Shown piece by piece: positions 50,980-60,985 of a DNA stretch of 64,000 bases (position 1 is the first letter of the stretch; each line of letters opens with the position of its first letter). Both the position numbers and the translations under genes were made by a program. The stretch is from NCBI GenBank assembly GCA_965646445.1, contig CBFFZW010000001.1, positions 143,172 to 207,171 on the forward strand, read 5' to 3'. Origin of the DNA: UBA11524 sp965646445. Its GTDB lineage: Bacteria > Bacillota > Clostridia > Christensenellales > Aristaeellaceae. The notes under the pieces were generated by a model. It made no database searches. It was not told where the DNA came from and saw only the letters and a program-made list of their open reading frames with translations.

Positions 50980-52080
50980 ATGAAAAAAGTCATGCTGGTC
51001 TTTGGCACGCGGCCCGAAGCCATCAAAATGTGTCCGCTGGTCAACGAATTGAAGCGGCGGCCAGAATTGCGCACCGTCGTGTGTGTCACAGGGCAGCACC
51101 GGCAGATGCTGGATCAGGTGCTGACGGCCTTTCAGGTAAAGCCGGATCATGACCTGTCCATCATGAAGGCCAACCAGGATCTGTTTGACGTGACGACGGG
51201 CATCCTCCTGCGCATCAAGGCCGTGCTGGAAATGGAGCGGCCTGACATTGTGCTGGTGCATGGCGATACGTCCACCACCTTCGTGACGGCGCTGGCCTGC
51301 TTTTACCTGCAGATTCCCGTGGGCCATGTGGAGGCCGGACTGCGCACCTACAACATTCATTCGCCCTATCCCGAGGAGTTCAACCGTCAGGCGGTGGGCA
51401 TTGTGGCGCGGTATCATTTCGCGCCCACGGCGATGGCCAGGGATAACCTTTTGCGGGAAGGCAAGGCGGCGGACAGCATTTTCGTCACGGGCAACACCGC
51501 CATTGACGCGCTGCAAACCACGGTGCGGACGGATTATTCCCATCCTGAGCTTGACTGGGCCAAGGGCAGCCGGCTGATTCTGCTGACGGCCCACCGCCGG
51601 GAAAACCTGGGCGAGCCGATGCACCACATGTTCCGGGCCATCCGCCGCATGGTGGATGAGCACGAGGATCTCAAGGTGATCTATCCCATTCATATGAATC
51701 CTGTGGTGCGCCAGGCCGCGGCGGATGTTTTCGGCGGTGATGAGCGTTTCCACATGATCGAGCCCCTGGATGTGATGGACTTCCACAATTTCATGGCCCG
51801 GTGCTATCTGATCCTCACCGACAGCGGCGGCATTCAGGAGGAAGCGCCCAGCCTGGGCAAGCCGGTGCTGGTGATGCGCGATACCACCGAGCGCCCCGAA
51901 GGCTTGGCGGCGGGAACGCTGAAGCTGGTGGGCACGGATGAAGACGCGATTTATGCGGAGTTCAAGCGCCTGCTGACCGATCGCGCGGCCTATGACGCCA
52001 TGGCCCATGCCTGCAATCCCTATGGCGACGGCCACGCATCCCAACGAATTGCGGATATTCTCACCCGGGAAGACCTGTAA
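50980..52080 (+). CDS. wecB: UDP-N-acetylglucosamine 2-epimerase (non-hydrolysing)
   Basis: Interconverts UDP-GlcNAc and UDP-ManNAc for teichoic acid linkage units or surface glycans. 366 residues with the GT-B fold motifs FGTRPEAIKM, VHGDTSTT, GHVEAGLRT and DSGGIQEEAP. Monocistronic: its own promoter, and a promoter for the next gene follows. Confidence 0.94.
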   Translation: MKKVMLVFGTRPEAIKMCPLVNELKRRPELRTVVCVTGQHRQMLDQVLTAFQVKPDHDLSIMKANQDLFDVTTGILLRIKAVLEMERPDIVLVHGDTSTTFVTALACFYLQIPVGHVEAGLRTYNIHSPYPEEFNRQAVGIVARYHFAPTAMARDNLLREGKAADSIFVTGNTAIDALQTTVRTDYSHPELDWAKGSRLILLTAHRRENLGEPMHHMFRAIRRMVDEHEDLKVIYPIHMNPVVRQAAADVFGGDERFHMIEPLDVMDFHNFMARCYLILTDSGGIQEEAPSLGKPVLVMRDTTERPEGLAAGTLKLVGTDEDAIYAEFKRLLTDRAAYDAMAHACNPYGDGHASQRIADILTREDL

Positions 52081-52089
52081 AGTTTCCGC

Positions 52090-52117
52090 TTGCGTTCAGG
52101 TGGAATCGTGGTATAAT
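52090..52117 (+). promoter_or_regulatory. Promoter of the GH105 gene
   Basis: TTGCGT (52090-52095), 16-bp spacer, TATAAT (52112-52117) with a TGn extension. Confidence 0.78.
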
Positions 52118-52170
52118 GCCAGCAGAGACAGCGGATGGCCGCCTGGCCATCAACAAAGGAGGATCACGTC

Positions 52171-53256
52171 ATGAATACGGAAGCACGCCGCCCCTTGTCC
52201 TATGCCAAGGAAGCCTGTGATACCCTGATGCGCAAGTTTGCCCCGGAGGATCTGCCGCCCAAGCCCCAGTTCCACTACCATCAGGGCGTGTTCCTCTCCG
52301 GTATGCAGAAGACCTACCGTCTCTGCGGCGAGGAAAAGTACAATACTTACCTGAAGGCCTATGTGGACGCCTATATCGACGGCGAGGGCAACGTTCTGCA
52401 CTGCAACAGCGGCTCCATGGATGACATCATGCCCGGTATCCTGCTCTACGACCTGTACGAACAGACGGATGATCCGCGCTATAAGAAGGCGCTCGATACG
52501 CTGGTGGGCTACATCATCGACTTCCGCCGGAACCCGGAGGGAGGTTTCTGGCACAAGGATGTCCGGCCCAATCAAATGTGGCTGGATGGCCTGTACATGG
52601 GCGGCCCCATCTGCGCCCAGTACGGCAAGGTCTTCAACCGTCCCCTGTGCTTTGAGGTCTGCGCGTATCAGGCGCTGCTGATGGAGGCCCGGACGAAGGA
52701 CGAGAAGACCGGCCTGCTGTACCATGCCTACGATCAGTCCCATGCCATGGACTGGTGCGACGAGAAGGGCCGTTCGGCTGAGTTCTGGGGCCGCAGCATC
52801 GGCTGGGTGCCGGTGGCCATTGAGGATGAGCTGGACTTCATCCCCGAGGAATTTGCGCCCCGCAAAGAGATGATCCGCATGACCACCGACCTGCTCAAGG
52901 CGCTGATACCTTACCAGGACGAGAAGACGGGCCTGTGGTACCAGGTGGTCAACAAGGGCGACGATCCCCGTAACTGGCTGGAAACCTCCTGCTCCTGCTT
53001 GTATGTGGCGGCGCTGTGCAAGGCCGTGCGCAAGGGGTATCTGGACAAGGCTTACCTCCAGTTTGCCAGAAAGGGCTATGAGGGCGTCATCAGCCGCCTG
53101 AAGTGGGACGAGAAGGGCATCATCATCGACGGTGTGTGCATCGGCACCGGCGTGGGGGATTACGAGCATTATCTGGCCCGCCCCACCAGCGCCAACGATC
53201 TTCACGGCATGGGCGCCTTCATCCTGATGTGCCAGGAAGCGGAGCAGGTGCTGTAA
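52171..53256 (+). CDS. GH105 family unsaturated rhamnogalacturonyl/uronyl hydrolase (YteR-like)
   Basis: 361-residue (alpha/alpha)6-barrel enzyme that removes unsaturated galacturonyl or glucuronyl residues left by pectin or polysaccharide lyases. The catalytic-Asp segment MWLDGLYMGG and WGRSIGW, W..V...D...NWLETS are recognisable. No signal peptide, so it acts in the cytoplasm on imported oligosaccharides, although no lyase or transporter is adjacent. ATG 52171 follows AAAGGAGG. Confidence 0.88.
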   Translation: MNTEARRPLSYAKEACDTLMRKFAPEDLPPKPQFHYHQGVFLSGMQKTYRLCGEEKYNTYLKAYVDAYIDGEGNVLHCNSGSMDDIMPGILLYDLYEQTDDPRYKKALDTLVGYIIDFRRNPEGGFWHKDVRPNQMWLDGLYMGGPICAQYGKVFNRPLCFEVCAYQALLMEARTKDEKTGLLYHAYDQSHAMDWCDEKGRSAEFWGRSIGWVPVAIEDELDFIPEEFAPRKEMIRMTTDLLKALIPYQDEKTGLWYQVVNKGDDPRNWLETSCSCLYVAALCKAVRKGYLDKAYLQFARKGYEGVISRLKWDEKGIIIDGVCIGTGVGDYEHYLARPTSANDLHGMGAFILMCQEAEQVL

Positions 53257-53268
53257 AACGGTCAGCAG

Positions 53269-53307
53269 GGGCGAAGCGGCGCGACATCGGCCGGTCCGCC
53301 CTTTTTC
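53269..53307 (+). terminator. Terminator after the GH105 gene
   Basis: GGGCG/CGCCC and CGGC/GCCG stems separated by a symmetric internal loop (53269-53301), then five Ts. Confidence 0.75.
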
Positions 53308-53348
53308 TTTGGGCGAAGAATCTTTGAACATCAAACCATCAAAAAAAC

Positions 53349-53377
53349 CTTGCTAAATATCCCATTTTCCTGTATAC
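53349..53377 (+). promoter_or_regulatory. Promoter of the yloU-fakA-recG group
   Basis: TTGCTA (53349-53354), 17-bp spacer, TATACT (53372-53377), 95 bp before the yloU start. Confidence 0.75.
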
Positions 53378-53471
53378 TAAGAATGACCCTGACCGGAAGG
53401 GTATCTTTGGTGTGGCGAGGATCGCCGCGGGATACTCTGGGCACAATCCGGCACGAGGAGGTAGGTAGACC

Positions 53472-53822
53472 ATGGAATGCAAAATCAAGAATGACGTTGG
53501 CACCATCTTCATCACCGAGGATGTGATGCTCAAGGTCGTGGGATACGCCGCGCTGGAATGCTATGGCATTGTCGCGATGTCCTCCAAGCGGGCCAAGGAT
53601 GGCTTTGTGGAGTGGCTGGGACGGGAAAATTTGTCCAAGGGCGTTCAGATTCACACGGTGGGCGATATGCTGGATGTGGATCTGTTCATTATCGTGGAGT
53701 ACGGCATTTCCATTGCCGAGGTCTGCAAGGGCATTGTGGATACGGTGCGCTACAAGCTGGAAAGCATGACGGGCGTCACGGTTCGCAAGGTAAACATTTC
53801 GGTGGAAGGCATCCGCATTTAA
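53472..53822 (+). CDS. Asp23/Gls24 family envelope stress protein (YloU)
   Basis: 116 residues; the Asp23 family fold with ITEDVMLKVVGYAALECYGIV at the start and VRKVNISVEGI at the end. YloU is nearly always encoded just before the DAK-type kinase gene, as here. Possible role in envelope homeostasis or lipid metabolism. GAGGAGG-type site upstream. Confidence 0.9.
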   Translation: MECKIKNDVGTIFITEDVMLKVVGYAALECYGIVAMSSKRAKDGFVEWLGRENLSKGVQIHTVGDMLDVDLFIIVEYGISIAEVCKGIVDTVRYKLESMTGVTVRKVNISVEGIRI

Positions 53823-53862
53823 TGGGCGCGGCACACCGTCTGATTGAACGGAGGAAATACCC

Positions 53863-55518
53863 TTGATACAGTTTAAGACGATTGACGGGCTCTTGCTGCG
53901 CGATATGGTTGTGGCCGGCGCGGCGCTGCTGGAAAAAAATCGTGAAGCGGTGGATGCCCTGAATGTTTTCCCTGTGCCTGACGGCGATACGGGAACCAAC
54001 ATGTCTCTGACCATGCAGAGCGCCACCCGTGAGGTGAACAGCAAGGAGTTCCTGCGGGCGGACGAGGCGGCCAACGCTCTGGCGAAGGGTGCGCTCCGCG
54101 GTGCGCGCGGCAATTCCGGCGTCATCACTTCCCAGCTTTACCGCGGCTTTGCCAAAGCGCTGAGCGGTGTGGAAAAGATCACGCCCATGCAGTTTGCGCT
54201 GGCGCTGCAAAAGGGTGCGGAAATGGCGTATAAGGCCGTGATGAAGCCCAAGGAGGGCACGATCCTGACGGTGGCCCGCGTGATTGCCGAGGACGCGGTC
54301 AAGCAGGCGCAGCAGACGCCGGACGATTACGACGCGCTGATGACCACCATGCTGCGCAGCGGCGAGGCCATCCTGAAGCGCACGCCCGATATGCTGCCGC
54401 CGCTGAAGCAGGCGGGCGTGGTGGACTCCGGCGGGCGGGGCCTGCTGCTGATCTATATGGGTTACGCGGCGGTGCTGCGCGGTGAGGACATCAGCCTGCT
54501 GGAGGCTGGCGCGGAGGAGGACGGCGCGGAGAGCTGTGACGACTGGCATGATCTGTCCGGCGAAATCCACAACGCCTACTGCACCTCCTTCACCATCATC
54601 CGCTTCAAGGATGACTGCAACGAGCATGATGTGGATTCCTTCCGCCGCCGCCTCAACCGCATTGGCGACTGCGTCCAGGTGACGGGCGATCTGACGGAGA
54701 CCAAGGTACATGTGCATACCAACAACCCCGGCAACGCCATCGAGTACGGCCTGGAGCTGGGCGAGCTGATCGACCTCAAAATCGACAACCTGCTGGCCAT
54801 GAAGCGCGAGCTTGAAAAGGATAATCAGCCGGAGGCGCCCGCTGAGGAAGCGCAGCCTGAAAAGGACTTCGGCATGGTGGCCGTGTCCCTGGGTGAGGGC
54901 TTCTCCAACATTTTCCGTGATCTGACGGTGGACTGCATCGTTGAGGGCGGCCAGACCATGAATCCCTCCACGGAGGATATTCTTCAGGCCATCAATTCGG
55001 TGCCGGCCCGCTGTGTGTTCATCTTCCCCAACAACGGCAATGTGGTCATGGCGGCACAGCAGGCGGGTGAGCTCTCCAGCAAGGAGGTTCACGTCATCCC
55101 CACGAAGAACGTCGCCATGGGCATTGCCGCGGCGGTGGCCTTCCAGCCTGACGCCAGCAGTGAGGAAAACGCCGCGCGCATGACGGAAGCCGCGCAGCAT
55201 GTGAAAACGGGCACCGTGACCTATGCCGTCCGGGACAGCGAGTTCAACGGTGTGCGGATCAAGGAAGGCGATTTCATCGGTCTGCATAATGGGCAGATTG
55301 AGCATTCCGGTTCCTCCGTCCATGATGTGGTCATCGAGATGATGAAGGCCATCGTGACGGATGAGGATGAAATCATCACGGTTTATTATGGCGCGGATAC
55401 CAGCGAGGAGGAAGCCCAGGCGCTTTCGGAGGAAATTGCCGCGGCGTATCCCGACTGTGACTGTGAGTGCCTGATGGGCGGGCAGCCGCTGTATTATTAC
55501 CTCATTTCGGTGGAATGA
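53863..55518 (+). CDS. fakA: DAK2 domain fatty acid kinase FakA (YloV)
   Basis: ATP-dependent phosphorylation of fatty acids held by FakB/DegV proteins, feeding exogenous fatty acids into phospholipids. 551 residues: N-terminal DAK2 kinase domain with the metal loop PDGDTGTNM (39-47) and GARGNSGV, a middle domain and a C-terminal DegV-like part (IFPNNGN). TTG 53863 behind GGAGG. Overlaps or abuts recG. Confidence 0.92.
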   Translation: MIQFKTIDGLLLRDMVVAGAALLEKNREAVDALNVFPVPDGDTGTNMSLTMQSATREVNSKEFLRADEAANALAKGALRGARGNSGVITSQLYRGFAKALSGVEKITPMQFALALQKGAEMAYKAVMKPKEGTILTVARVIAEDAVKQAQQTPDDYDALMTTMLRSGEAILKRTPDMLPPLKQAGVVDSGGRGLLLIYMGYAAVLRGEDISLLEAGAEEDGAESCDDWHDLSGEIHNAYCTSFTIIRFKDDCNEHDVDSFRRRLNRIGDCVQVTGDLTETKVHVHTNNPGNAIEYGLELGELIDLKIDNLLAMKRELEKDNQPEAPAEEAQPEKDFGMVAVSLGEGFSNIFRDLTVDCIVEGGQTMNPSTEDILQAINSVPARCVFIFPNNGNVVMAAQQAGELSSKEVHVIPTKNVAMGIAAAVAFQPDASSEENAARMTEAAQHVKTGTVTYAVRDSEFNGVRIKEGDFIGLHNGQIEHSGSSVHDVVIEMMKAIVTDEDEIITVYYGADTSEEEAQALSEEIAAAYPDCDCECLMGGQPLYYYLISVE

Positions 55519-55520
55519 GC

Positions 55521-57527
55521 ATGGAGCTTTCCGACATCAAGGGCATCGGCCCGACTCGGCTGGCGGCTCTTCGCGCAGTGGGCATATGCTCATTGCGCGA
55601 TTTGTTATACACCCTGCCGCTCCGCTATGAGGATCGGACCTGGGTCATTCCCTGTGCCCAGGCCCGGGAGGGCGAGGCGCTGGTGATGGGCGTGGTGGCC
55701 GCACCGCCGAAGCTGTCGCGGTTCAATGGCCTGACGCGGGTCACGGCGTCCATCAGCGACGATTCCGGCAGGCTGTCCCTGTGCTGGTACAATCAGCCCT
55801 GGGTGATGCAGCAGCTGCCGGTGGGGAAGTGCGTCATGCTCTTCGGCCGGGTGACGGTGAAGAACGGGCGTCGGGCCATGCAGAATGCCGTGCAGGTGCA
55901 TGAGCCGTCCATTCAGCCGGTTTACCGGGCCGTCAAGGGCCTGCCGGGCAAAACGTTCCGGGAGATGATGCAGACCGCGCTGACGCAGGTGGATGACTGC
56001 TGCCCCGAGACCCTGCCCCATTCCCTGCGGCTTCGCCACGAGCTGTGCGAGCTGAATTATGCCATTCGCCAGGCCCATTTTCCAGACAGCATGGAGGCAC
56101 TGCGGCAGGCGCGGCGCCGCATGGCCTTTGAGCAGATGCTGATGTACCAGGCGGCCCTGGGGCTGATGCGCCATCACCGGGAGGACGGCTTTCCGCTGCC
56201 CATCGCGAACGATGCGGCGGATGCCTTCTGGGCCCTGATGCCCTTTCCGCCCACGGGAGCTCAGCGGCGGGTGCTGGCGGAGATCGCGGCGGACATGGCG
56301 CGGCCCCGGGCCATGAGCAGGCTGGTACAGGGGGATGTGGGCTGCGGCAAGACGGCGCTGGCCTTTGGCGCCATCGCGCTGTGCTGCGGGGCAGGTTATC
56401 AGGCGGCCATGATGGCGCCCACGGAGATCCTGGCGCGGCAGCACTTTGCCTCGGCCCAGGCCATATTGGAGCCCATGGGCATCACCTGCGGCCTGCTGAT
56501 CGGCTCCATGAAGGCGAAGGACAAGCGCGAGGCCCATGCCCATGCGGCGGACGGTTCCTGGCAGGTCGTCTTCGGCACCCATGCGCTCATCAGCGAGGGT
56601 GTGACCTATCAGCGCCTGGGACTGGCCGTGACGGACGAGCAGCATCGCTTTGGCGTCCGCCAGCGCAGTACCCTCCAGGATAAGGGCGCTGCGGACGGCA
56701 AGGCGCCCCATGTGCTGGTGATGTCCGCGACGCCCATTCCGCGCACCCTGGCGCTGATTCTCTATGGGGATCTGGACTTGTCCGTGGTGGACGAATTGCC
56801 GCCGGGGCGGACGCCGGTGCGCACCCGCGTGGTGCCGGACGAGAAGCGTGGGGCCATGTACGGCTTCCTCCGGGAGCAGGTGAGGGCGGGGCGTCAGGCC
56901 TATGTGGTGTGTCCCCTTGTGGAGGAGAGCGAGGCCGTGGAAAACGTTCGCTCGGTGCGGGAAACCTTCCGGCAGCTGAAAGAAGGCGAATTGGCCGGGC
57001 TGCGGGTGGCGCTGACCTGGGGCGCGCAGCCGCCGGAGGAAAAGGCAGAAGTCCTGGCAGCCTTCACCGCGGGCCAGGTGGACGTGCTGGTATCCACCAC
57101 CGTCATCGAGGTAGGGGTGAATGTACCCAACGCCAGCGTGATGATTATCGAGAATGCCGAGCGCTTCGGTCTGTCCCAGCTGCATCAGCTGCGAGGCCGG
57201 GTGGGAAGGGGAGCGGCGGAGAGCTGGTGCTTTCTCCTGGCGGAGGAAAACGAACGCCTGCGCATCCTGACCTCGACCAACGACGGCTTTCTGGTTGCCC
57301 AAAAAGACCTCGAGCTGCGGGGGCCGGGCGACCTCATGGGCACCAGGCAGGCAGGGGAGATGGCGGGGGACTTCCTCCTGGATGGTGACGTCCGCCTGCT
57401 GGAAGAAGCCAGCCAGTGCATGAAGCGGCTGCGAACGGACGCCTCCCTGCGGGAGGAACGGGCTGCTGTGGAGGCTGTGGCCCTGCACACCTACGCGGAT
57501 CGGCTGGCAAAGATTGCGCTCAACTGA
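55521..57527 (+). CDS. recG: ATP-dependent DNA helicase RecG
   Basis: Reverses stalled replication forks and processes Holliday junctions. 668 residues: N-terminal wedge/OB domain (about 1-230), helicase domain with Walker A GDVGCGKT (~271-278), DEQH box at 372-375 and the C-terminal QLRGRVGRG motif. ATG 55521 is preferred to ATG 55515 by spacing from GGTGGA. Directly behind fakA, the usual Firmicutes order. Confidence 0.96.
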   Translation: MELSDIKGIGPTRLAALRAVGICSLRDLLYTLPLRYEDRTWVIPCAQAREGEALVMGVVAAPPKLSRFNGLTRVTASISDDSGRLSLCWYNQPWVMQQLPVGKCVMLFGRVTVKNGRRAMQNAVQVHEPSIQPVYRAVKGLPGKTFREMMQTALTQVDDCCPETLPHSLRLRHELCELNYAIRQAHFPDSMEALRQARRRMAFEQMLMYQAALGLMRHHREDGFPLPIANDAADAFWALMPFPPTGAQRRVLAEIAADMARPRAMSRLVQGDVGCGKTALAFGAIALCCGAGYQAAMMAPTEILARQHFASAQAILEPMGITCGLLIGSMKAKDKREAHAHAADGSWQVVFGTHALISEGVTYQRLGLAVTDEQHRFGVRQRSTLQDKGAADGKAPHVLVMSATPIPRTLALILYGDLDLSVVDELPPGRTPVRTRVVPDEKRGAMYGFLREQVRAGRQAYVVCPLVEESEAVENVRSVRETFRQLKEGELAGLRVALTWGAQPPEEKAEVLAAFTAGQVDVLVSTTVIEVGVNVPNASVMIIENAERFGLSQLHQLRGRVGRGAAESWCFLLAEENERLRILTSTNDGFLVAQKDLELRGPGDLMGTRQAGEMAGDFLLDGDVRLLEEASQCMKRLRTDASLREERAAVEAVALHTYADRLAKIALN

Positions 57528-57608
57528 GCGCGGGAACACGGCTCTGTCTGTCTTGTTGGAGACAGACGGCCAATGATCGGGCGATGGCCCGGAGAAGGAG
57601 TGAACCTC

Positions 57609-59669
57609 ATGGAAACGACCTGCTTTGAAAACCGGGAGCTGTCCTGGCTGCGGTTCAATGAGCGCGTATTGGAGGAAGCCGAGGACGAGCGCGTGCCGCT
57701 GTGTGAGCGCCTGACCTTCCTTTCCATCTTCCAGAGCAATCTGGACGAGTTCTTTATGGTGCGCATTGGCAGCCTGCACGACCAGATGCTGCTGGACAAG
57801 GAAGCCCGGGAGAACAAAACCGGCATGACCCCCGGCGAGCAGATTGACGCCGCCCTTGACCGCATCCGGGAGCTGTGCCATCGGCGGGATCAAGCCTATG
57901 CGGCGCTGCTGGAACGGCTGGAAGAGGAGGGCGTCACCATCGTCAACTTCCGCGCCATCAGCCCGGAGAGTGAAGCCTACATGGAAACCATGTTCCGGCG
58001 GGACTTTCTGCCGTTGCTGTCCACCTATATTGTCGGAAAGAAGCAGACCTTTCCCTTCCTGAAGAACAAGGAAATCTATGCCGTCGCGGTGCTCAACACC
58101 AAGCAGGAGAAGCAGAAGATCGGCATTGTGCCCTGCGGGGACGGTGTATTTCCGCGCTTGGTGGCCGTTCCCGACCGCACGGGCTGCTATATGCTGGCTG
58201 AGGAGCTGATCCTGCATTACCTGCCGCTGCTGTTCCCCGGGTATCGCGTGGTCAGCAAGACCCTGGCGCGCATCACCCGCAACGCGGACATCGACGCGGA
58301 CATCATCTACGATGAGGATCTGAACTACCGCGACCACATGGCGGAGGTCGTTCGCCTGCGGCAGAAGCTGTGCCCTGTGCGGATGGAGCTGTCCCGGCAG
58401 ATCGACGCGAACATCATTTCCCGCTTGTGCGATCAGCTGAAGCTGGACATGAAGCGCGTCTATGAGTATGATTCTCCGGTGGATTTTTCCTTCCTGTACC
58501 AGATTGAGGATCGTCTGCGCGGCCATGCGGAACTGTTCTACGCACCGCGCCATCCGCAGGCCATGCCTGATCTGGATATGGCCCGGCCGCTGCTGGATCA
58601 GATTGCGCAAAAAGACGTGCTGCTGCACTACCCCTATCACAGCATCCGTCCCTTCCTGCGGATGCTGACCGAGGCCGCGCATGACCCCAGCGTGGTCTCC
58701 ATCAAAATGACGCTGTACCGCCTGGCGCGGGATTCCAAGATTGTGGAGGCGCTGGTGGAAGCCGCCGAGAACGGCAAGCAGGTGGATGTGCTGGTGGAGC
58801 TGAAGGCCCGGTTTGACGAGGCGAACAACATCGAGTGGAGCCGTCGGCTGGAGCGGGCGGGCTGCCATGTGATTTATGGTGTGGACAAGCTGAAGGTACA
58901 CAGCAAATTGTGCCTGATTACCCGCAAGCTGGATGTCGGCGTGCAGTATATCACCCAGATTGGAACGGGCAATTATAATGAAAAAACGAGCCGTCTCTAC
59001 ACGGACTTGAGCTACATGACGGCTCGGCGGGAGATCGGTGAGGAGGTCTCGCAGGTCTTCCACGCGCTCACCCTGGGTGAAACGGTGGATCACATGAGCC
59101 ATCTGCTGGTGGCGCCCCATTGCCTTCAGGATAAGCTCCTGGACATGATCGAGGGCGAAATCGGGAAGGCGCGGCGCGGCCAGGGCGGGCACATTCGCCT
59201 GAAGCTGAACAGCCTGACCGACAAAACCCTGATGGACAAGCTGATCGAGGCCAGCCAGGCGGGGGTCAGGATTGACATGATTGTTCGCGGCATCTGCTGT
59301 CTTCGCGGCGGCATGCCGGGGCTGACGGAGAATATCCGGGTCATCAGCGTGGTGGGACGCTTCCTGGAGCACAGCCGCATTTATATTTTCGGTGACGGCA
59401 AGGATGCCCGGCATTACATTGCTTCCGCGGACTGGATGACCCGCAACACCCTGCGCCGGGTCGAGGTGGCCACGCCGATTCTGGATGACAGCCTGAAGGC
59501 CAGGATTGAGGAGATTTTCGACATCATCTGGCGTGATAATGTTCAGGCCCGTGAGCAGCAGCCGGACGGCTCCTATCGCCGTCGGATGCCCGGGGCGGAA
59601 CAGGCGCTGTCCAGCCAGAACTGGCTTTACGATGACGCCTATCGTCGGGCGGCGGAGAACCAGCAGTAA
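57609..59669 (+). CDS. ppk1: Polyphosphate kinase 1
   Basis: Reversibly transfers the ATP gamma phosphate to polyphosphate. 686 residues; N-terminal FENRELSWLRFNERVL, catalytic phospho-histidine H431 in KLKVHSKLCLI, and IGTGNYNEKTSRLYTD. All four domains are present. AAGGAG precedes ATG 57609; the in-frame start at 57573 lacks a site. Confidence 0.97.
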   Translation: METTCFENRELSWLRFNERVLEEAEDERVPLCERLTFLSIFQSNLDEFFMVRIGSLHDQMLLDKEARENKTGMTPGEQIDAALDRIRELCHRRDQAYAALLERLEEEGVTIVNFRAISPESEAYMETMFRRDFLPLLSTYIVGKKQTFPFLKNKEIYAVAVLNTKQEKQKIGIVPCGDGVFPRLVAVPDRTGCYMLAEELILHYLPLLFPGYRVVSKTLARITRNADIDADIIYDEDLNYRDHMAEVVRLRQKLCPVRMELSRQIDANIISRLCDQLKLDMKRVYEYDSPVDFSFLYQIEDRLRGHAELFYAPRHPQAMPDLDMARPLLDQIAQKDVLLHYPYHSIRPFLRMLTEAAHDPSVVSIKMTLYRLARDSKIVEALVEAAENGKQVDVLVELKARFDEANNIEWSRRLERAGCHVIYGVDKLKVHSKLCLITRKLDVGVQYITQIGTGNYNEKTSRLYTDLSYMTARREIGEEVSQVFHALTLGETVDHMSHLLVAPHCLQDKLLDMIEGEIGKARRGQGGHIRLKLNSLTDKTLMDKLIEASQAGVRIDMIVRGICCLRGGMPGLTENIRVISVVGRFLEHSRIYIFGDGKDARHYIASADWMTRNTLRRVEVATPILDDSLKARIEEIFDIIWRDNVQAREQQPDGSYRRRMPGAEQALSSQNWLYDDAYRRAAENQQ

Positions 59670-59679
59670 TACAGAACAT

Positions 59680-59710
59680 CGGCGCACATATGATTCGTGC
59701 GCCGTTGTTT
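59680..59710 (+). terminator. Terminator after ppk1
   Basis: Perfect 8-bp stem (59680-59687 with 59697-59704), 9-nt loop, TTGTTT. Confidence 0.82.
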
Positions 59711-59733
59711 GATTGGTAATATGCCGTCCTATA

Positions 59734-60897
59734 TTACTCGGCTGCATCGTCCATGAGCTCCACCAGGATGGCATTCTGGACATCCATGCCCCGGCGGGTC
59801 AAGCGCCAGTGGCCATTCCTGTGGGCCAGCAAGCCTTGCTGCTGAAAGACTGCCAATTTGGCGCCGCGATATTCGGACAAGGAGAGTCCGTGCATGCGCA
59901 GGAAATCTTTTTCGGCCACGCCCTCGGTGGTGCGCAGGCCCAGCATCAGGGTTTCAAAGCGGGCCTCGGTTGGCGAAACGGGCGCTGCTTCCCGCAGGGC
60001 CCAGCTTTGCCAGGCCACCATGTCCAGATAAGCGTCAAGTCCGGCCGGATTGGTGCTGCGCACATAGGCCGCGTGAGGCAGGCTTTCATCCGGCAGGCAG
60101 GAAGCCGCCGAAGCGCCGAGCCCCAGATAGGGTATCTGCCGCCAATAACCAAGGTTGTGCCGGCAGGCATAGCCCGGCAGGGCAAAATTGCTGATTTCAT
60201 ATTGGTGAAAGCCATGGCGGGCCAGCAGCGTGAGGGCCTCATCATACATGGCCCGCTCGACGCCTTCATCCGGGAGGGTCAGACGTCCGCTTTGAAGGTC
60301 GCTGAACAGCGGCGTACCTTCCTCGGGGATCAGTCCATAGCAGGACAGATGCTGAGGCTCAAGCGCCAGCGCGGCTTCCAGCGTTTGACGCCATTGCGCA
60401 CAGGTCTGTCCCGGCAGGCCGAACATCAGATCCAGGCTGATGTTGCGGATCCCATGTGCTCGCGCCATCCGCACCGATGCCGCCGCGTCCTCGGCGGTAT
60501 GAATCCGGCCCAGCGCTGTCAGCAGTTCCGGCTGAACGGCCTGCATCCCCAGGGACAGGCGATTGACCCCGCCCGCCACCGCCGCCGTCAGCCAGTCAGG
60601 CGTCATGGCGCCGGGGTTGGCTTCGCTGGTGATCTCCGCGTCAGGAGCGATGGCGAACAGCCGGCGCATTTCGTGCAGGAGACGGGCAAGAGCTTCCGGC
60701 GGAAGCAGCGAGGGCGTTCCGCCGCCGATGAATACCGTTTCCACCGGTGGATGGCCCAGGGCTTTCTCCCGCGCCTGCGCTTCGCTCAGCAGCGCGTCAA
60801 CATAGCCGGGGATAGCTGCCTCCTGGCCAGGATAGGAGGCAAAGTCGCAATAGCGGCATTTTTTCCGGCAGAACGGAATATGAATGTATAACTCCAT
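59734..60897 (-). CDS. hemW: Radical SAM heme chaperone HemW
   Basis: 387 residues. 4Fe-4S motif C10-x3-C14-x2-C17 (FCRKKCRYCDF) followed by FIGGGTPSLL, and the HemN-like C-terminal domain. HemW-type proteins bind and deliver heme and lack the extra Cys of true coproporphyrinogen dehydrogenase (HemN). Commonly beside lepA in Firmicutes. Convergent with ppk1. Confidence 0.92.
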   Translation of the reverse strand: MELYIHIPFCRKKCRYCDFASYPGQEAAIPGYVDALLSEAQAREKALGHPPVETVFIGGGTPSLLPPEALARLLHEMRRLFAIAPDAEITSEANPGAMTPDWLTAAVAGGVNRLSLGMQAVQPELLTALGRIHTAEDAAASVRMARAHGIRNISLDLMFGLPGQTCAQWRQTLEAALALEPQHLSCYGLIPEEGTPLFSDLQSGRLTLPDEGVERAMYDEALTLLARHGFHQYEISNFALPGYACRHNLGYWRQIPYLGLGASAASCLPDESLPHAAYVRSTNPAGLDAYLDMVAWQSWALREAAPVSPTEARFETLMLGLRTTEGVAEKDFLRMHGLSLSEYRGAKLAVFQQQGLLAHRNGHWRLTRRGMDVQNAILVELMDDAAE

Positions 60898-60985
60898 GAA
60901 GCCTCCGAAAAAAGTTCGTGCAAAATGGCGTCAAATCGTGTACAATATGGATAACAAAATCCAAAAGAGGGAGGCGGCACTAATT

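Noticed and set aside
55605..59783. A 1392-codon open frame on the minus strand opposite recG and ppk1
   Set aside because: It mirrors codon-biased GC-rich genes; the translation is His/Gln/Arg-rich with no known domain, and both sense genes are unmistakable.
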